A stretch of DNA of 64,000 nucleotides. It comes from Diogma glabrata (taxonomy: Eukaryota > Arthropoda > Insecta > Diptera > Cylindrotomidae). Shown piece after piece: positions 23,171 to 35,059 of this stretch. The notes under the pieces are model-generated. The model made no database searches. It worked only from the letters and a program-made list of their open reading frames with translations, and was not told the DNA's origin. Every line of letters starts with the position of its first letter. Positions within the stretch are counted from its first letter, which is position 1. The translations under genes and the position numbers were made by a program. The DNA is taken from positions 191,335,049 through 191,399,048 of the forward strand of contig OY856188.1 of NCBI GenBank assembly GCA_963693315.1. The letters run 5' to 3'.

Positions 23171-26100
23171 ATGGCACCCACACTGAGTTTTTTGGTAAGG
23201 AACATTTTTTTAAAATTGGTGTGGTATTTAAATATAATGAATAGCAGTTAAAATATGATAAAACTGTACAAAAATTGTAAATGAAAAATATCAAGGTTAT
23301 TTATCACTTTCGGATTGGTTTTTGATTTTGCTTAGATTGAAAATTTAAAAAAATTGTTAAATATCAGCAAGGAAATCGATATTTTATCTTTTGAACTTGA
23401 ATCATTATATTGTGTTGTGTAAATGAAGTTTGTCAAGTGGTTCATACGGTTCTATAAAAATGAATGTTGCATTTCGTTTAAATTTCTAACTCTTTTATTT
23501 TGTAGCTGACTAATCAATGTTCTCCCTTGATGTGTAAACTACGTAAAATAATATATGCACAGAAGTTCTTCGTACCATAATAATAATAATTGTGAGTAAA
23601 AGAATAGAAAATGCCACGAACAATGGAATTTTTTTTCTAAATAAAAAGTGTTGTGTAATAACAACTACAATGTGTTTCACAACACATGGGTCTTTTAAGA
23701 CGTAAGCCCTGTTCTGAGGTGTTGATGGACGCCTTTTTAAGCCTTTGTGGATTGAATCTACTCTAAACAATTGATTCGAGCAAATCATTCCGTATACGCT
23801 GTTGAACGGAGTCTAAAAGTGCAATAATGGAAACAGATGTAGCGTCCTAAACTTGACATCAATACTCTCCATACAAAGACGAATATATGACTTAAATAAA
23901 TTTGGAGTAATTGAAACGGTGTCACAAAAAAAAAACCATACGCTAAATAAAAAATAAAATTATTATTTTAAATTTTGATAATAGAGTTTTGAATTTTGAA
24001 TAGTTTTCAGTTTCTGTTTCTGTTGTATGTGAATGCCCGGCATAACACGTTTTTATATCTTCGTATAACAACCCATAAATTATTTATCCAAAAAGTAATG
24101 AATTATTTCCGGATGTTTGTAACAAATGTCGCAATTTACTTTATTTCATTCACAATTCACAAAAAAGAAAACGATGTTCACCGATCAACATAAAACTATT
24201 ATAATTTTTGAAATTTTGATAAAGTTTCAATTTTTGATATTGTTATAATTTTTGGAATATTTTTAGAGTTTTGGAAAAAGTGTGAATTTTTGAATTAGTG
24301 AATTTTGAATTTTTGCAATATTTTTAGAATTTTGAAAAAGTTTAAATTTTTGATTTTATTATAATTTTTGGAATTATGAAAAAAGTTTTTATTATTTGAT
24401 TTTGTTATAATTTGTGAAATTTATAAATATTTTTAGAATTTTGAAAAAGTTTCAATTTTTGATTTTTGAATATTTTTAGAATTTTGAAAAATTTAAAATT
24501 TTTGATTTTATTATAACTTTTGGAATTTTGATAAAAGTTCCAATTTTTGATATTATTATAATTGTTACAATATTTTAAGAATTTTGGAAAAAAGTTTGAT
24601 ATTTTGAATTTTGGCTATATGTATTTTTAGAATTTTGAAAAAAGTTTCATTTTTTGATTTTGTAAGAATTTTTTGAATATTTTTGGAATATTGATAAAGT
24701 TTAAATTTTTGATTTTATTATAATTTTTAGAATTATGAAAAAAATTTGTATTTTTAATTTTATTATAATTTTTGCAATATTTTAAGAAGTTTTGAAAAAG
24801 TTCAAATTTTTGATTTTGTTATAATTTTTGTAATATTTTTGGAATTTTGAAACAAATTTTAAACTTTGATTTTGTAACAATTTTTGGAATAATTTTAGAA
24901 TTTTGAAAAAAGTTTAAATTTTTGATTTTATTATAATATTTACAATATTTTGGGAATTTTGAAAGAAATTTGAAATGTTGATTTCGTAATATTTTATTAA
25001 AAAGCTAAACGAAGAGGTTTTTGAGTAGTTGCTGATTGTATCATCTTTTCAATAAATTATGTTAATTTCCGATCTGTTATAATTTTTCGGTAACGTATTG
25101 ATATTTCGGGCCAGTGTTGTGATAAATTTCTAAACAGAGGTAAAACAGTTGTACTTTTACATAGTTTTATGTTTGATATACAAAACTAAAAACAATGTCC
25201 TCATAAAAGTTTTTTGCCGAAAACTATATCAAAATCCTCAACTCAGACCGAAGTCTTGGTATCTCAGAGCTGTGAAATTTCAATTCCTTCATATTTTACA
25301 ATATGTAATCATAGATGAAAGATTCTACTTAAGTAATTACGAAATGATGAAGTTTCAATTTAGACATCATCACTTGTGACTTAGGATGTTGTCTAAAATA
25401 GAAATATTCTCTCATCTTATGAATTCACGCATAGTAATGTCTAAAAATGTAATACAAAAACCACCAATATAAACCTTTATTAAGTAATGTTTTCTATCTT
25501 CTCATTGTATTTAACCATTTTTAATCCCTTTGGTATTCATTAACTTTTCTTTCGTAACTAACCTACCTTAACGCTAATGATTTCTATATAAAACATCGTG
25601 GTTCTATGACTTTCATGAACATTTTATTTTTATGCATTGGTTCCATTTAAATTAATTTGTTTTACTGTTATCTACTTTAGTTAAATTTACTATTTTCAAT
25701 TAAATGTGATAACACCATAAATTGATAAAACCTATATTCGATAATTATAGTAATTTACAAGGAAAGGCAAAAAAGTGTTTTCTATCTTTATGTATATTTC
25801 TTTCATGCGGTTGATGTAAATGATTTAATATAATTGTTTTATGTTTTTCAGGGTGAACTAACTCTATACGATCCAAGTATATTGAATCGTTTAGACTTTC
25901 ATAAAAGTCCCGCAAAATTTGATCCATTTATAACAGCTGCCTCCCCAGGTGAGCCATGGATGAAGGTGAGACCGTTACAGGAAGGTGATTATGATCGTGG
26001 ATTCCTACAACTGTTATCACAGCTAACTTCAGTTGGAAATATATCCAGAGCACAGTTCTTAAGTACAGTATTACAGTATTTTTAATATATGATATAATGC

Positions 26101-29100
26101 ACTAATTTTTGTTGTTCAGTGGGGTTGTACACTGAAACTGATCTAACCGATAAATTTGTTTCACCGTCTGCGCTTTTTATTGGTGGCATGCAACCACAAA
26201 TAAAATTTCAAGCTTTAGATAAAAAAATGTTTGTTTTAGATAGATTTCATATAAAAATCTACCTATTGCAATTTGTAATGTGCTTCATCTCTGAGTTTCG
26301 GAAAAATTTTGATGCCAAAGGACTATATATGATAAGCGGAGACGGAAAATGAAAATAAAAAAAAGGTCGCATTTTTCGACCTGCATCAAAATAATTTTTT
26401 GTGTATGTTCCGGCAAATAATCTCTTGGACAAGTTCGTGAACTTTGCATATCCGGGGACCGGTTAAGCGGTTAGAGCCTAAAAAGTCGAAACATCTAGGG
26501 TGCTATAACTTCCGTTTGAATCATATATTTTAATAAAGTTTATAAATATTGAATATTTGATTGAACATATTTATATCATTTTTATCTAAATGACAACCTT
26601 GGCGTTCCAGGTTCCTGAAAATCAGCTGTTTTAAAAATTTAATAAACTTTGTTGTCCTTGATTTAGCTAAAAATGGCCAAGCTCACATTTGAAAACTTTT
26701 GCACACGTAGATACAACATAAATCTTTCTAAAATTTAAAATAGTTCAAGCCTAAGGACTTAGAGCTAACTTGAGCTAAGCTATGCGAACTATATTTTTTG
26801 TATACAAAAGAAACATTACATTTTTTTAAAAAACATTATTCGCATTAAAAAATTATTTTTTTAAAACATGTTCGCATAGTTCGCATAGCTTAGCCCAAGT
26901 GTATAGCGCGCCTAAAGGTTGAGAGCCTAGGACTGTTGAAATGAAAACAAAAGGCAATGCTTTCATCATTTTTGAGTTTTTGTTATTTAAATTCATCTTA
27001 ACTTTTAAACTATAGCCCCAAAAAATTTCAGTTTTCTAACCCAAAGGGTTCCAATTTTATAAAGATTATACTAAACCTACTGCAGGAAAAATCTCAAACC
27101 ATTTAATACCATAGGAAAATTATCAAATTCTCTTTTGTTTGTATCTTTTCACTATGAAAACTGTTTGAAAAAAGATTAAATAAGTGTGATGGTATAATTG
27201 TAGTTATTGCGTAGTTCATTTGATCTTTGGTCGATTTAATATGTTATGAGTTATGACTAATTTTAACTGTTCCGAAATTGCATAAAATAGTTTCGGTTAA
27301 TATATTTAATGTGTTTTGTGAAATATGTTGGATAATTCCGTTTCTACTTAGTTTTTTGATTTTAACTAATTTGATACATCTAATTTTACTTGTATGCATA
27401 TCTGTCTGATCAAGAAATCTACCTTTTTCTAGCGGACATCTTGCCGTTTGGACCTTTTTAATTTAAATATTCGGTCCTTTTTGGGGCCCTCCTCAGTAAA
27501 GTTTTTGAAAACTCATTATCAACTCTATTTAGAACTCTCTAGATTAAGTTCAGTATAGAGTTGCAGATAATAAGTTTTAAAAATTTTTACTGAGGAGAGT
27601 CCTAACCTACCGAAATATTTAAATAAAAAAAACAAAAATTTTTTGATCTAAAGCTTGGAATTTTATTTGTGGTTGCATACCACTAATAAGAAGTGCAAAC
27701 GGTGAAACAATATAATATAATTTTTATTATTCCGTTTATGTATTTGTTTTATGATAATTTTCTTTTCTCTAAGGTCGTTTCGCACAAATGCGTGCTAGTG
27801 GCGATTATTTTGTAACTGTTATCGAAGACACAAGAAAAAATGAAATTATTGGTAGTGCTTCTCTAGTATTGGAACATAAATTTATTCATAATTGCGCAGT
27901 TGTATGTAACAAATACTTTCCTATTTTATCAATAACTTAAATGTTATATATTTTTTAGAGAGGACGATTGGAAGATGTTGTTGTTAATAATACATATAGA
28001 GGCAAACAATTAGGCAAATTGTAAGTTTTTCCTGGTAATTTTATATAACTTATCTAACAATAAATACATTTTTTTGCACCTATTTTAACGTAACCTGTCG
28101 TTTATGTGTGCAATTTTACAATCGATATTTATCTCATTTTCCAATGTCCATGTCATTCAATGACATGAATGCATGAATCTATCTGAAAGGAGTTGAGGTT
28201 GAAAATAATATGAAATGGAATGCCCATATTTTATGCCTAGCGAAGAGCGCTGTTTAAAAATCGGGGTTTTTAGAACGATGTCGCAAGTTTTTCAATAACG
28301 ATCAACTTCTTTTAGTTTACAAGTCATTTATATGTCTCTGCATGGAAAACTGTTCTCACATGGAGCATATTAAGTAGTTTGGTCTATCTTGATTCTGTGC
28401 AGCGGAGAGAGAGCAGTTATATTAATTAGCAACTCAAATCTTACTAATGATCTTGATACGTTGCAGCAAAGAAGAAATGTTGCTGATTTGACGATTTTCT
28501 ACAAATATTATAATATTATGGATGGACTGGGGCCCTATTCCCGAACACATAAATGTCATCACAATATTGTAAATTCACACAATATTGTGAATTTTGTATT
28601 ATGTAACACCGATTTGGTGAAAATTCAACACAATATTGTGAATCTGACAAGAACAATATAGTTACTTACTACGTTTCCATGACAGAGTAACTCGAATTAA
28701 GAGTTTCGTTGAGTTAAAAACATGGCGGCGCTAATCCGTATCGTTTCCATGATAATATAAAAATTCTTGGAGTTAGCAAAAATTGTGTATTAAAATACAT
28801 TAAGGGCCATATCGACAAACCCAACTAAAATCGCAACTACAACTAAAGTGTCAGTTTTGGTATTTTTAAACCACATTAAATCATCAGTTTTAAATGTAGA
28901 TTAAAGTTGTAGTTGCAGATTTACAGGCTGATTCTGAGTTAAGAGGTCTTAGCTATGATTATTTTTGTTATGACAATTTTTTTAAGAGGAATATCTTAAT
29001 TGCGATTCTGTGAACGTTGTCATAAAAAACCTCATAATAACTCTACAAATATATTTTGGAGATCTTTCAAACGGCTATTTTTATAAACAAAATTTACAAA

Positions 29101-32100
29101 ATGTAATATTTTCTTTTTAAATAATTTAAATACAAATTAAAATACCATATAAATTATTAATAGAATTTGGTATAAGAATTATGGTATATTATATAATTAT
29201 TTTTTATAAAAATCAAGTTTATGTTTTATAAAATTTTTTAAGGTATCAATAATTTTTGTTTGTGAAAATACCAAACGCCATTTTCAATAATCAAAAGTGT
29301 ATTTTATTTTATAATAATTTATATACAATTAATATAAAATTATACCATATATTAATTATTTTGTAATAAATTTGTTAGAAAAGAATTATTGTTCTTCTTT
29401 AAAGTTTATATAAAATTTGCAAAATTTTCATAAAACAACATGAGACTTTTGTTTGATATTGCAAATATGAAATTTTCAATCGCCATTTTATTTAAAATCA
29501 ATATTTATCAATGTTTTTTTGTTTTATATTTTTGATTCAAACTAAAATAAAATATAGATAATTATTATAAATTTTATAATAATTACATAAATAATTCATA
29601 ATTAATATTTTATCCTTTATTAATATAATTTTTCATACAAGATTTCAAATAAAAAATATGAAACTTTAAGTTATGATGCTTAAGATGACCATGTTTGATG
29701 GTCTTACGTTAAGAGGTTATTTTTTGACATCTCACAGTTGTGACTACATACAGAATCGCATTTAAGAGGTTTTAGTCTTAGCTAAGAGAAAAGTCTTTCC
29801 TATGACTATTTTTACATCTGTGAGGGTATGTCAGAATCAGCCTGTTAGTCATGGATATCGGTGATTAAATTTACACTTACAATTGACGGTTAAAATTCGA
29901 TGATAGATTTTTTAAAATCAATACGTTGTCAAATAATATTTTATAATAAAATGTTTTGAAACATTAACATAAATATGTATTTCAACTGTGTTCTTTATAA
30001 AAATTCTAAATAATTGAAAACTCTAAATAATTGTTAATCTTGCAAATCAATATTGTTTTGTGTTGTATTTAAGTTTTTTTTACTATAGTTACATTATTAT
30101 TAATACATATTGCAATAAATTTTAATACATAATTACTGATTTCTAATTATTGCCGTGTTCGAAAAATTATAGTTTTAAATTACGTTTAAAAATACCATCA
30201 AAATCTCAACTAAATTCGTAGTTTTAATGTGGTTTAAAAATACCAGTTTTGAACATCAATTTCGAAAAAACTGTGACTACAACTAAAAGTTGTAGTTGCG
30301 TCTGTCGATATGGCCCTAAGTGATGATATTAAGTGAAAAATACAAAAAGTGATTTGGTTACGACGGAAAAATTGGAAATTTTACTAATGTTTTTTATTAT
30401 TAATTTACTAGTTTTTTTCTTGAATAATCTCAATTAATATAAGAACTGAATCTAAAAAATTATGGTGCAAATTATGAAACTTTTTGCAATCCATACAATT
30501 TTAGAGCGATCTAGTTTCGAACCAATGAGAAAATTTTAAACTTTATAAAAGTTTATCATTCTCATCATCTCAATTAAAATTTTATTTTCCTCTTCACTCC
30601 AAAAAACTCGCGACGCCATTTTTACTTTTTTGTTTTGTGTTTGTTTTTTGTTAACCTTCTCTAATCGCGCTACTTTCGTTGCGTTAAGGTGGGTTAAGAA
30701 ATTTAACGAAAACTCTGTTTCCATGACGAGATAATCCCGGTTAACTCGGTCATGGAAACATAGTAACTGTCAAAATCACAATTTTGTTTTATGTTTTGTG
30801 TGTTGACTTTTTTATACAAATTTCATTGATTGGCGTAAAAATTAATGTATAATGCAAAAATAAGTCTTTAATAATATTTAATAATCATATTTTTATCTAT
30901 ATTATATACCATTAAAACATATTTATTTATTAAATATATTTTTATTTTATTTTGCATGTTTTAAGATTAAAAAAATGAGTTATCAAAAAAGTTGCTAACA
31001 ACGACATCTGATTGTTTTATTTCGAGCTTAGTACAAATAATCTGTTACAATTTTGTAATAATTAGTTATAATTTTGTATTAATTAGTTATGATTTTGTTG
31101 TTGTGTTGTTGTTGTGTTGTTGTTGTTGTAGCGACAGCTTTGGTGCTAATCCTCCGGCTCCATGTCCAGGAACTCTGCTTCTGCCCTTGGGCGGTACCAC
31201 AAATCTTCCTTCGTCAAGTTTGTTTCATTTTCAGGACAATTAAATAGGTGGTCTACATCGTGTGGCGTGCCCTCACATGCGGGACACTTGTCAATAATTT
31301 CAGAATCAATTCTACTCATGTAGTTGTTTAGGATGCGTGACCAACCGGATCTAAGTTGAGCTAGGATGGAGCAGCTACTTTTGGTGGCTTTTTATTTAGA
31401 ACACGATTTGGAATATAGTTCTTCATTGCATTTTCAACCGTTTTGGTGTGGAGTGTTTTTAAGCCAGTTCTATATGCAGATTCGTCGATGTTACCAGTAA
31501 CCTGGCTATCTCTGATATTTTGCAAAAAGCTTCTTGGTGTCTTCCTTATGTCTCTGGGTGGTTCTATTGTAGTTAAGGTGTCATTGCAAGGATGTTGCTT
31601 TTTGTGACAGGCCAATAGATATTGTTTGGTTAGCATTTCATTATGTTCACGGACCGGCAATATGTTACTTTCCTCGTGTAGGTGATCGCAGTGGGCCATC
31701 AGGTGACATCCGGTTGCGCTTCGCAAGGCTGCATTTTGTGTTGTTTGTAACTTATTCCAGTGAGTGTTGGCAACTTGAGGGGTCCATATGGGTGCAGCAT
31801 AATTTATAATGGGTCTTCCTATGACTTTGGACGTTGTTAAGATCGTGTTTTTATCTTTGCCCCATGAACTACCCGCTAGTGCTTTCAATGCGTTATTCCT
31901 GTTTTTCAAACTTAAGTTTATTAGTTGTGCATGACCTTTGAATTTAAGCAGTGGGTCGAATGTTACACCCAGCAGTCTCGGATTTTTTACTGTAGGAATA
32001 AGTATGTTGTCTGTGCAGATGCTTAGTGTTGAATTTACCTCCTTCGTTCATGTTGTGAAAAGTGTAGAAGTGGACTTTTCAGTGGAAAGTTTTAGTTTTC

Positions 32101-35059
32101 TGGTTTTAAACCAATCATTCAGAATATTAAGGTAGGTATTCAGGATATTTGTGAGTTGCTGCAGGCTATTTCCTGTTGCAAGCACTGTGCAGTCGTCTGC
32201 ATATGACGTGATAGTTATTCCTTCTGGTGGGGTAGGCAAACTGCTTAGGTAGAGATTGAATAATGACGGTGAGAGAACTCCGCCTTGAGGAGCTCCTTGT
32301 CTTAACACTCTCATTTGGGACTTGCTGTTACGGAACTCAACATATGTTTGGCGACCTCTGAGGTAATTGCACAACCAGCGCTTCATTAAACCTGGCAAGT
32401 TAGTATTGAAGATATCATCCAATAGAGCAGCGTGCGACACTGTGTCGAATGCTTTTGGTCAAGTGCGACTAAAATTGTTCTAGCGCATGGTTGTTTTTGA
32501 TTCAGACCATCACTGATCTGGTTTTGTATTCTGTGTAGCGCGGTGGTTGTACTATGTGCTCGCCGGAAGCCATGTTGGTGTGGCGCCAAATTACAGGATC
32601 TTGTCAGCTGAGGGAGCAGAAGCGCTTCGATGAGTTTTGCGACCGATGAAAGAATGGATATTGGTCTGTAGGACTCTCCCATTTCTTCCGGTTTTCCTGG
32701 TTTCAAAATTGGGCTGTTTCTGGCCGCTTTCCAGATATTTGGTATCTGTAGAGTATTTAAAGATATATTAAGTGTAGTAGTGAGGAAGTTCAAACCTTTG
32801 GGTCCGATGTGTTTGAGCATGATGGCTGAGATGCCGTCGGGTCCTATAGCTTTTGATGGCTTAATTTTCCTTATTGCATTCGGACCTCTTCTTCGGAAAA
32901 TATAATATCCTCCAAGTTGTCAGTGTTAAGTTTGCGCATGTGTTTCAACACTGATCTGGTCTCTTTCTCGTGTTTACGCTGCTTTTCTGTAAACTGAATG
33001 TTAAATTTGTGTGCGCATTTCCTGTGCTTTTCAATGGGGATATCGTCGAAGGAGATCATGCAATTATTTTGTAGTTGTCGAGGATGAGTTAGGCCTTTAA
33101 TGACCTTCCAAAGACTTACTAGTACCCAGGTTTGATTCTCTCACTAACTCTCCATTTGTTTCTTTTATGGTCTGTGACCAATTTGTTAATTTGCTAATTT
33201 GCTTGTTCAGGTCCGGAATTCTGGAGTCGGCTGGATCTGCTTTACGGATGTCATCTCTTTTATTAGAAAGCACACACGCTTCATGTGGAAAGATTGGTTT
33301 TATTTTTTGGATTCTTCCAGCTGGTATGTAGCGAGCTCTTGCCTTATTAAAAATTTCTCTGAATTGTTTTTCCCCAGAGAGGGAGTCAAGTGGTAAAAAT
33401 TGCTTACTGAATTCAATTTCGGTAAAATTTGTAAAGTTTTCCCAGTCAGCTTTGTTAAAATTAATATATTTCTTCTTTTCGGAATTTATTTGATTTATGG
33501 AACGGCTTAAGGTGATTATGATCGGCACGTGGTCGGATCCCAATGCAATTTCAGTTCTCCATTCTGCAACTGGCATTAGTGACATACTGGCAAGGGAGAT
33601 ATCTGGAGAAGAGTATGAGTTGCTTGTTACTCTTGTCGGTTGTGGTTCGTTGAGGACTCCAAAATTGGAGCCGTCAATTTGCTTTGCAATGCTTTCACCT
33701 CGTGGATCAGTGTTTAGATGTGAGTGCCATAGATCATGGTGTGCGTTCACATCTCCGAGAATTAGACAGTCTTTGGTATAAAATAAATGTCCTATGGACG
33801 GTTCATAACCTATATCACAGCTGCTTACTGGTGGAATATAAATATTGACTAGTGTTATTTCCGTATTTCCGGATTTTATTATAATTCTTTGTTGTTCAAG
33901 CTATTTGTCAGTTCCCGGTACTGCAGGTAGTGTGGTTGTACGGTAAATAACACTTTTGTGAATGATAAAGGCAAGACAACCACCTTTGTCCTTCCCTCTA
34001 TACAGCCTTATAATCTTATAATCACAGATTCTATCACTAATCTTAGATCTAACATTTAATTTTGTTTCTTGGAGAAACGTGACTAGAATATTGTTATTGC
34101 ACATATAGTTTATTACATTATCGATCTTATTCGTGAAACCGTTGCAATTTAGTTGCATAATTTTTACATCACCATGAGTTTCCGGTAGCGTGTTCATTCG
34201 TAATGTGTTTTGTTGTGGACTCGTGTTAATATTTTGAATTGATACTTGACAACATGGCGCTATGTAGTTCTTGGTCCATTGCTTATGTGTGGCAAGGCCT
34301 GAGCAGTTTTTGTGGCGGCACCATTCCCTGCAGGTATTACACTGAATAGATGTTGTGTTGGCCCTTAAGATGTTTTTACATATTGTACAGTGCCATGTTT
34401 TAGTTGGTCCCGGATTTGTTTCAATACCAGCCATGACGAGGAGTATTTGAAGGAGTGAGGCCAGTGACAGCTGCTTCTTTATCCAAAAAATGGAGCGTCG
34501 GATTTGCACCTTCCGTCGAAATTGTTGTGATGGTCCTTGGTCGGAATTGTGTTCCGAGTGCTTCTGTGGCGTAGACATTTCTCAATGAAATTTAATTTTC
34601 TATCGATTCTTACCCTAGTTGGCGTAGTATGCTCGGATATTCAGAGACATTATTTATAATTTATTATATTAACACTAACTAAACAACTTTAAACATATAT
34701 ATTTAAACACATTTACAACTTAAAATATATATATTTATTGTTATATTACATATAACTGGAGTCCATTTCTTCGTACTACTTGTTTAGTTGCATTTTTATA
34801 AAAACTGTTATAATATTGCTTTTATTTCAATTACAGAATTGTTGTTACTGTTACGTTATTAGCTGATGTCCTAGGTTGCTATAAAATGACATTGGATTGC
34901 AAAGATAAATTAATTGGTTTCTATACATCATTGGGTTATGCATGCGAACAAGGAAATTCAAATTCCATGAATATTAGATTTGACGAGACACCAACTATTA
35001 AAGCAAATTTGACAAACGGTATCAATATCAATGCAACACATATCGTTGATCCATCTTGA
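23171..35059 (+). CDS. GNPNAT1: Glucosamine 6-phosphate N-acetyltransferase
   Basis: The gene has five exons: 23171-23194, 25852-26062, 27774-27901, 27959-28020 and 34837-35059, all with GT-AG borders and matching phases, for about 215 residues. The enzyme acetylates glucosamine-6-phosphate with acetyl-CoA in the cytosol, a step of the UDP-GlcNAc (and chitin) pathway. Exon 2 carries GEPWMKVRPLQEGDYDRGFL; exon 3 MRASGDYFVTVIED and HNCAV. Exon 4 carries the GNAT acetyl-CoA motif (RGRLEDVVV then YRGKQLGKL). Exon 5 carries CYKMTLDCKDKLIGFYTSLGY, conserved in this family. Exon 1 (MAPTLSFL) is inferred from a good ATG context, a GTAAGG donor and phase 0 matching exon 2. It is the least certain part. 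Intron 4 (6.8 kb) holds nested TIR elements and an antisense LINE. Confidence 0.93.
23640..23835 (-). repeat. LINE 3'-end fragment (copy 2)
   Basis: This lies in GNPNAT1 intron 1. It shares GTGTTGTGTAATA, TTTTAAGACGTAAGCCC and TTCTGAGGTGTTGATGGACG with the 1.1 kb and 58 kb copies. A short minus-strand frame reads through it, but only as the tail of a non-LTR element. Confidence 0.55.
24205..24990. repeat. AT-rich minisatellite in GNPNAT1 intron 1
   Basis: About a dozen degenerate units of roughly 60 bases are built from TTTTAGAATTTTGAAAAAG, AATTTTTGATTTT and ATTATAATTTTTGGAATA in a repeating order. It explains the absence of coding signal over almost 800 bases. Confidence 0.8.
26156..27710. 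mobile_element. 1.55 kb TIR element in GNPNAT1 intron 2
   Basis: The first and last roughly 70 bases are inverted copies. They begin TTGTTTCACCGTCTGC on the left and, read from the right end on the other strand, TTGTTTCACCGTTTGC, and both contain GCAACCACAAATAAAATT. No transposase is recognised and no target duplication is obvious. Inside are an inverted repeat around TTCGCATAG (about 26.76-26.90 kb) and a long hairpin at 27487-27604. Interior segments recur at 38.5-39.07 kb, so this is a dispersed family. Confidence 0.7.
27487..27604. repeat. Hairpin-forming inverted repeat
   Basis: Arms of about 55 bases, starting with CTCCTCAGTAAA and ending with TTTACTGAGGAG, surround a short AT-rich centre. 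It lies inside the 26.16-27.71 kb TIR element. Confidence 0.7.
28180..28530 (+). pseudogene. LINE reverse-transcriptase C-terminal fragment
   Basis: The plus-strand frame contains MKWNAHI, then the FNNDQLLLVYKSFI segment, and then RAVILISNSNLTNDLDTLQQR with RNVADLTIFYKYYN. This order is typical of the region after the polymerase domain in Jockey-like LINEs. Several stops and a frame change occur. It resembles the minus-strand fragment at 58.13-58.43 kb (DCLQHRHTVADLVVFFKYHH) and is probably the same family. Confidence 0.7.
28804..30316. mobile_element. Middle TIR element with TAA target duplication (nest level 2)
   Basis: The terminal inverted repeats are GGGCCATATCGACA on the left and TGTCGATATGGCCC on the right. 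They are flanked by TAA at 28801-28803 and 30317-30319. Subterminal blocks CAACTACAACTAAA and TATTTTTAAACCACATTAAA also recur inverted near both ends. Without the nested MITE it is about 590 bases. A TWA-type duplication again suggests PIF/Harbinger. Confidence 0.8.
28924..29844. mobile_element. PIF/Harbinger-type MITE, copy B (nest level 3)
   Basis: This is a 921-base relative of the 17993-18920 element in reverse orientation, with the same CAGGCTGATTCTGA ends. The flanking target duplication is TTA (28921-28923, 29845-29847). The near-colinear alignment with copy A, apart from small indels, shows a recently active family. Confidence 0.85.
30536..30724 (-). pseudogene. Myb/SANT-like fragment in TIR element
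   Basis: This 62-codon frame has an internal likely start at MASRVFW, then SEEENKILIEMM, resembling the first helix of a Myb/SANT or MADF-type DNA-binding domain. It stops after about 25 codons, so it is a truncated remnant. The assignment rests on a short motif only. Confidence 0.35.
31098..31131. repeat. (CAA)n tail of the LINE
   Basis: On the minus strand, a CAACAACAACACAAC microsatellite follows the LINE stop codon at 31146. This is the typical simple-repeat 3' end of several Jockey/I-type LINEs. Short AATTAGTTATAATTTTGT repeats lie beyond it. Confidence 0.7.
31146..33750 (-). pseudogene. LINE endonuclease C-terminus, RT and C-terminal knuckle
   Basis: Endonuclease motifs NAHHDLW, SSPDIS and GSDHVPI occur between 33750 and about 33490. 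After frame changes near 33130 and 32870, the reverse transcriptase begins (SPILKPGK, YRPISILSS, HGFRRAHST). A third frame change near 32455 leads into GAPQGGVLSPSLFNLYL and the catalytic YADD at about 32200. A TGA at 32048-32050 interrupts the thumb. The frame then continues to about 31361, shifts once more, and ends with the zinc knuckle and a stop at 31146-31148. Confidence 0.88.
33901..34578 (-). pseudogene. LINE N-terminus: 2A-like motif, PHD-type finger, endonuclease start
   Basis: The first 50 residues are basic, then hydrophobic (LASLLQILLVMA). GIETNPGP follows at residues 51-58 and resembles the viral/LINE 2A ribosome-skipping peptide (consensus DxExNPGP), with Gly replacing the first Asp. 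A PHD-like Cys/His finger lies at residues 64-110 (C64, C67, C80, C83, C87 onward). The endonuclease begins at about residue 130 (MQLNCNG, FLQETKL). A TAG at 33901-33903 ends this part, but the same frame continues open to 33750 and beyond. Confidence 0.88.

Larger units (their letters stand above)
28672..30759. mobile_element. Outer Harbinger-like TIR element (nest level 1)
   Basis: The ends carry inverted GTTTCCATGAC motifs, from 28673 on the left and 30749-30759 on the right, each followed inside by a second GTTTCCATGA copy. Near the right end a short minus-strand frame (30536-30724) reads MASRVFWSEEENKILIEMM, a Myb/SANT-like start as found in the accessory protein of PIF/Harbinger elements. 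The element is interrupted by the 28804-30316 element, which is itself interrupted. Its exact target duplication is not resolved. Confidence 0.6.
31098..34600 (-). mobile_element. Jockey-like non-LTR retrotransposon (LINE), broken
   Basis: A single-ORF-type element of about 3.5 kb lies antisense in GNPNAT1 intron 4. The order is: 2A-like motif, PHD-type finger, apurinic endonuclease, reverse transcriptase with YADD, C-terminal zinc knuckle (CPACEGTPHDVDHLFNC) and a CAA-repeat tail. Two in-frame stops and about four frameshifts make it inactive. No RNase H is seen. I place it near the Jockey superfamily; the exact clade is uncertain. Confidence 0.9.

Noticed and set aside
26119..26352. 77-codon plus-strand frame right after GNPNAT1 exon 2
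   Set aside because: It overlaps the end of the TIR element at 26156; splicing in phase to 27774 excludes it from the enzyme.
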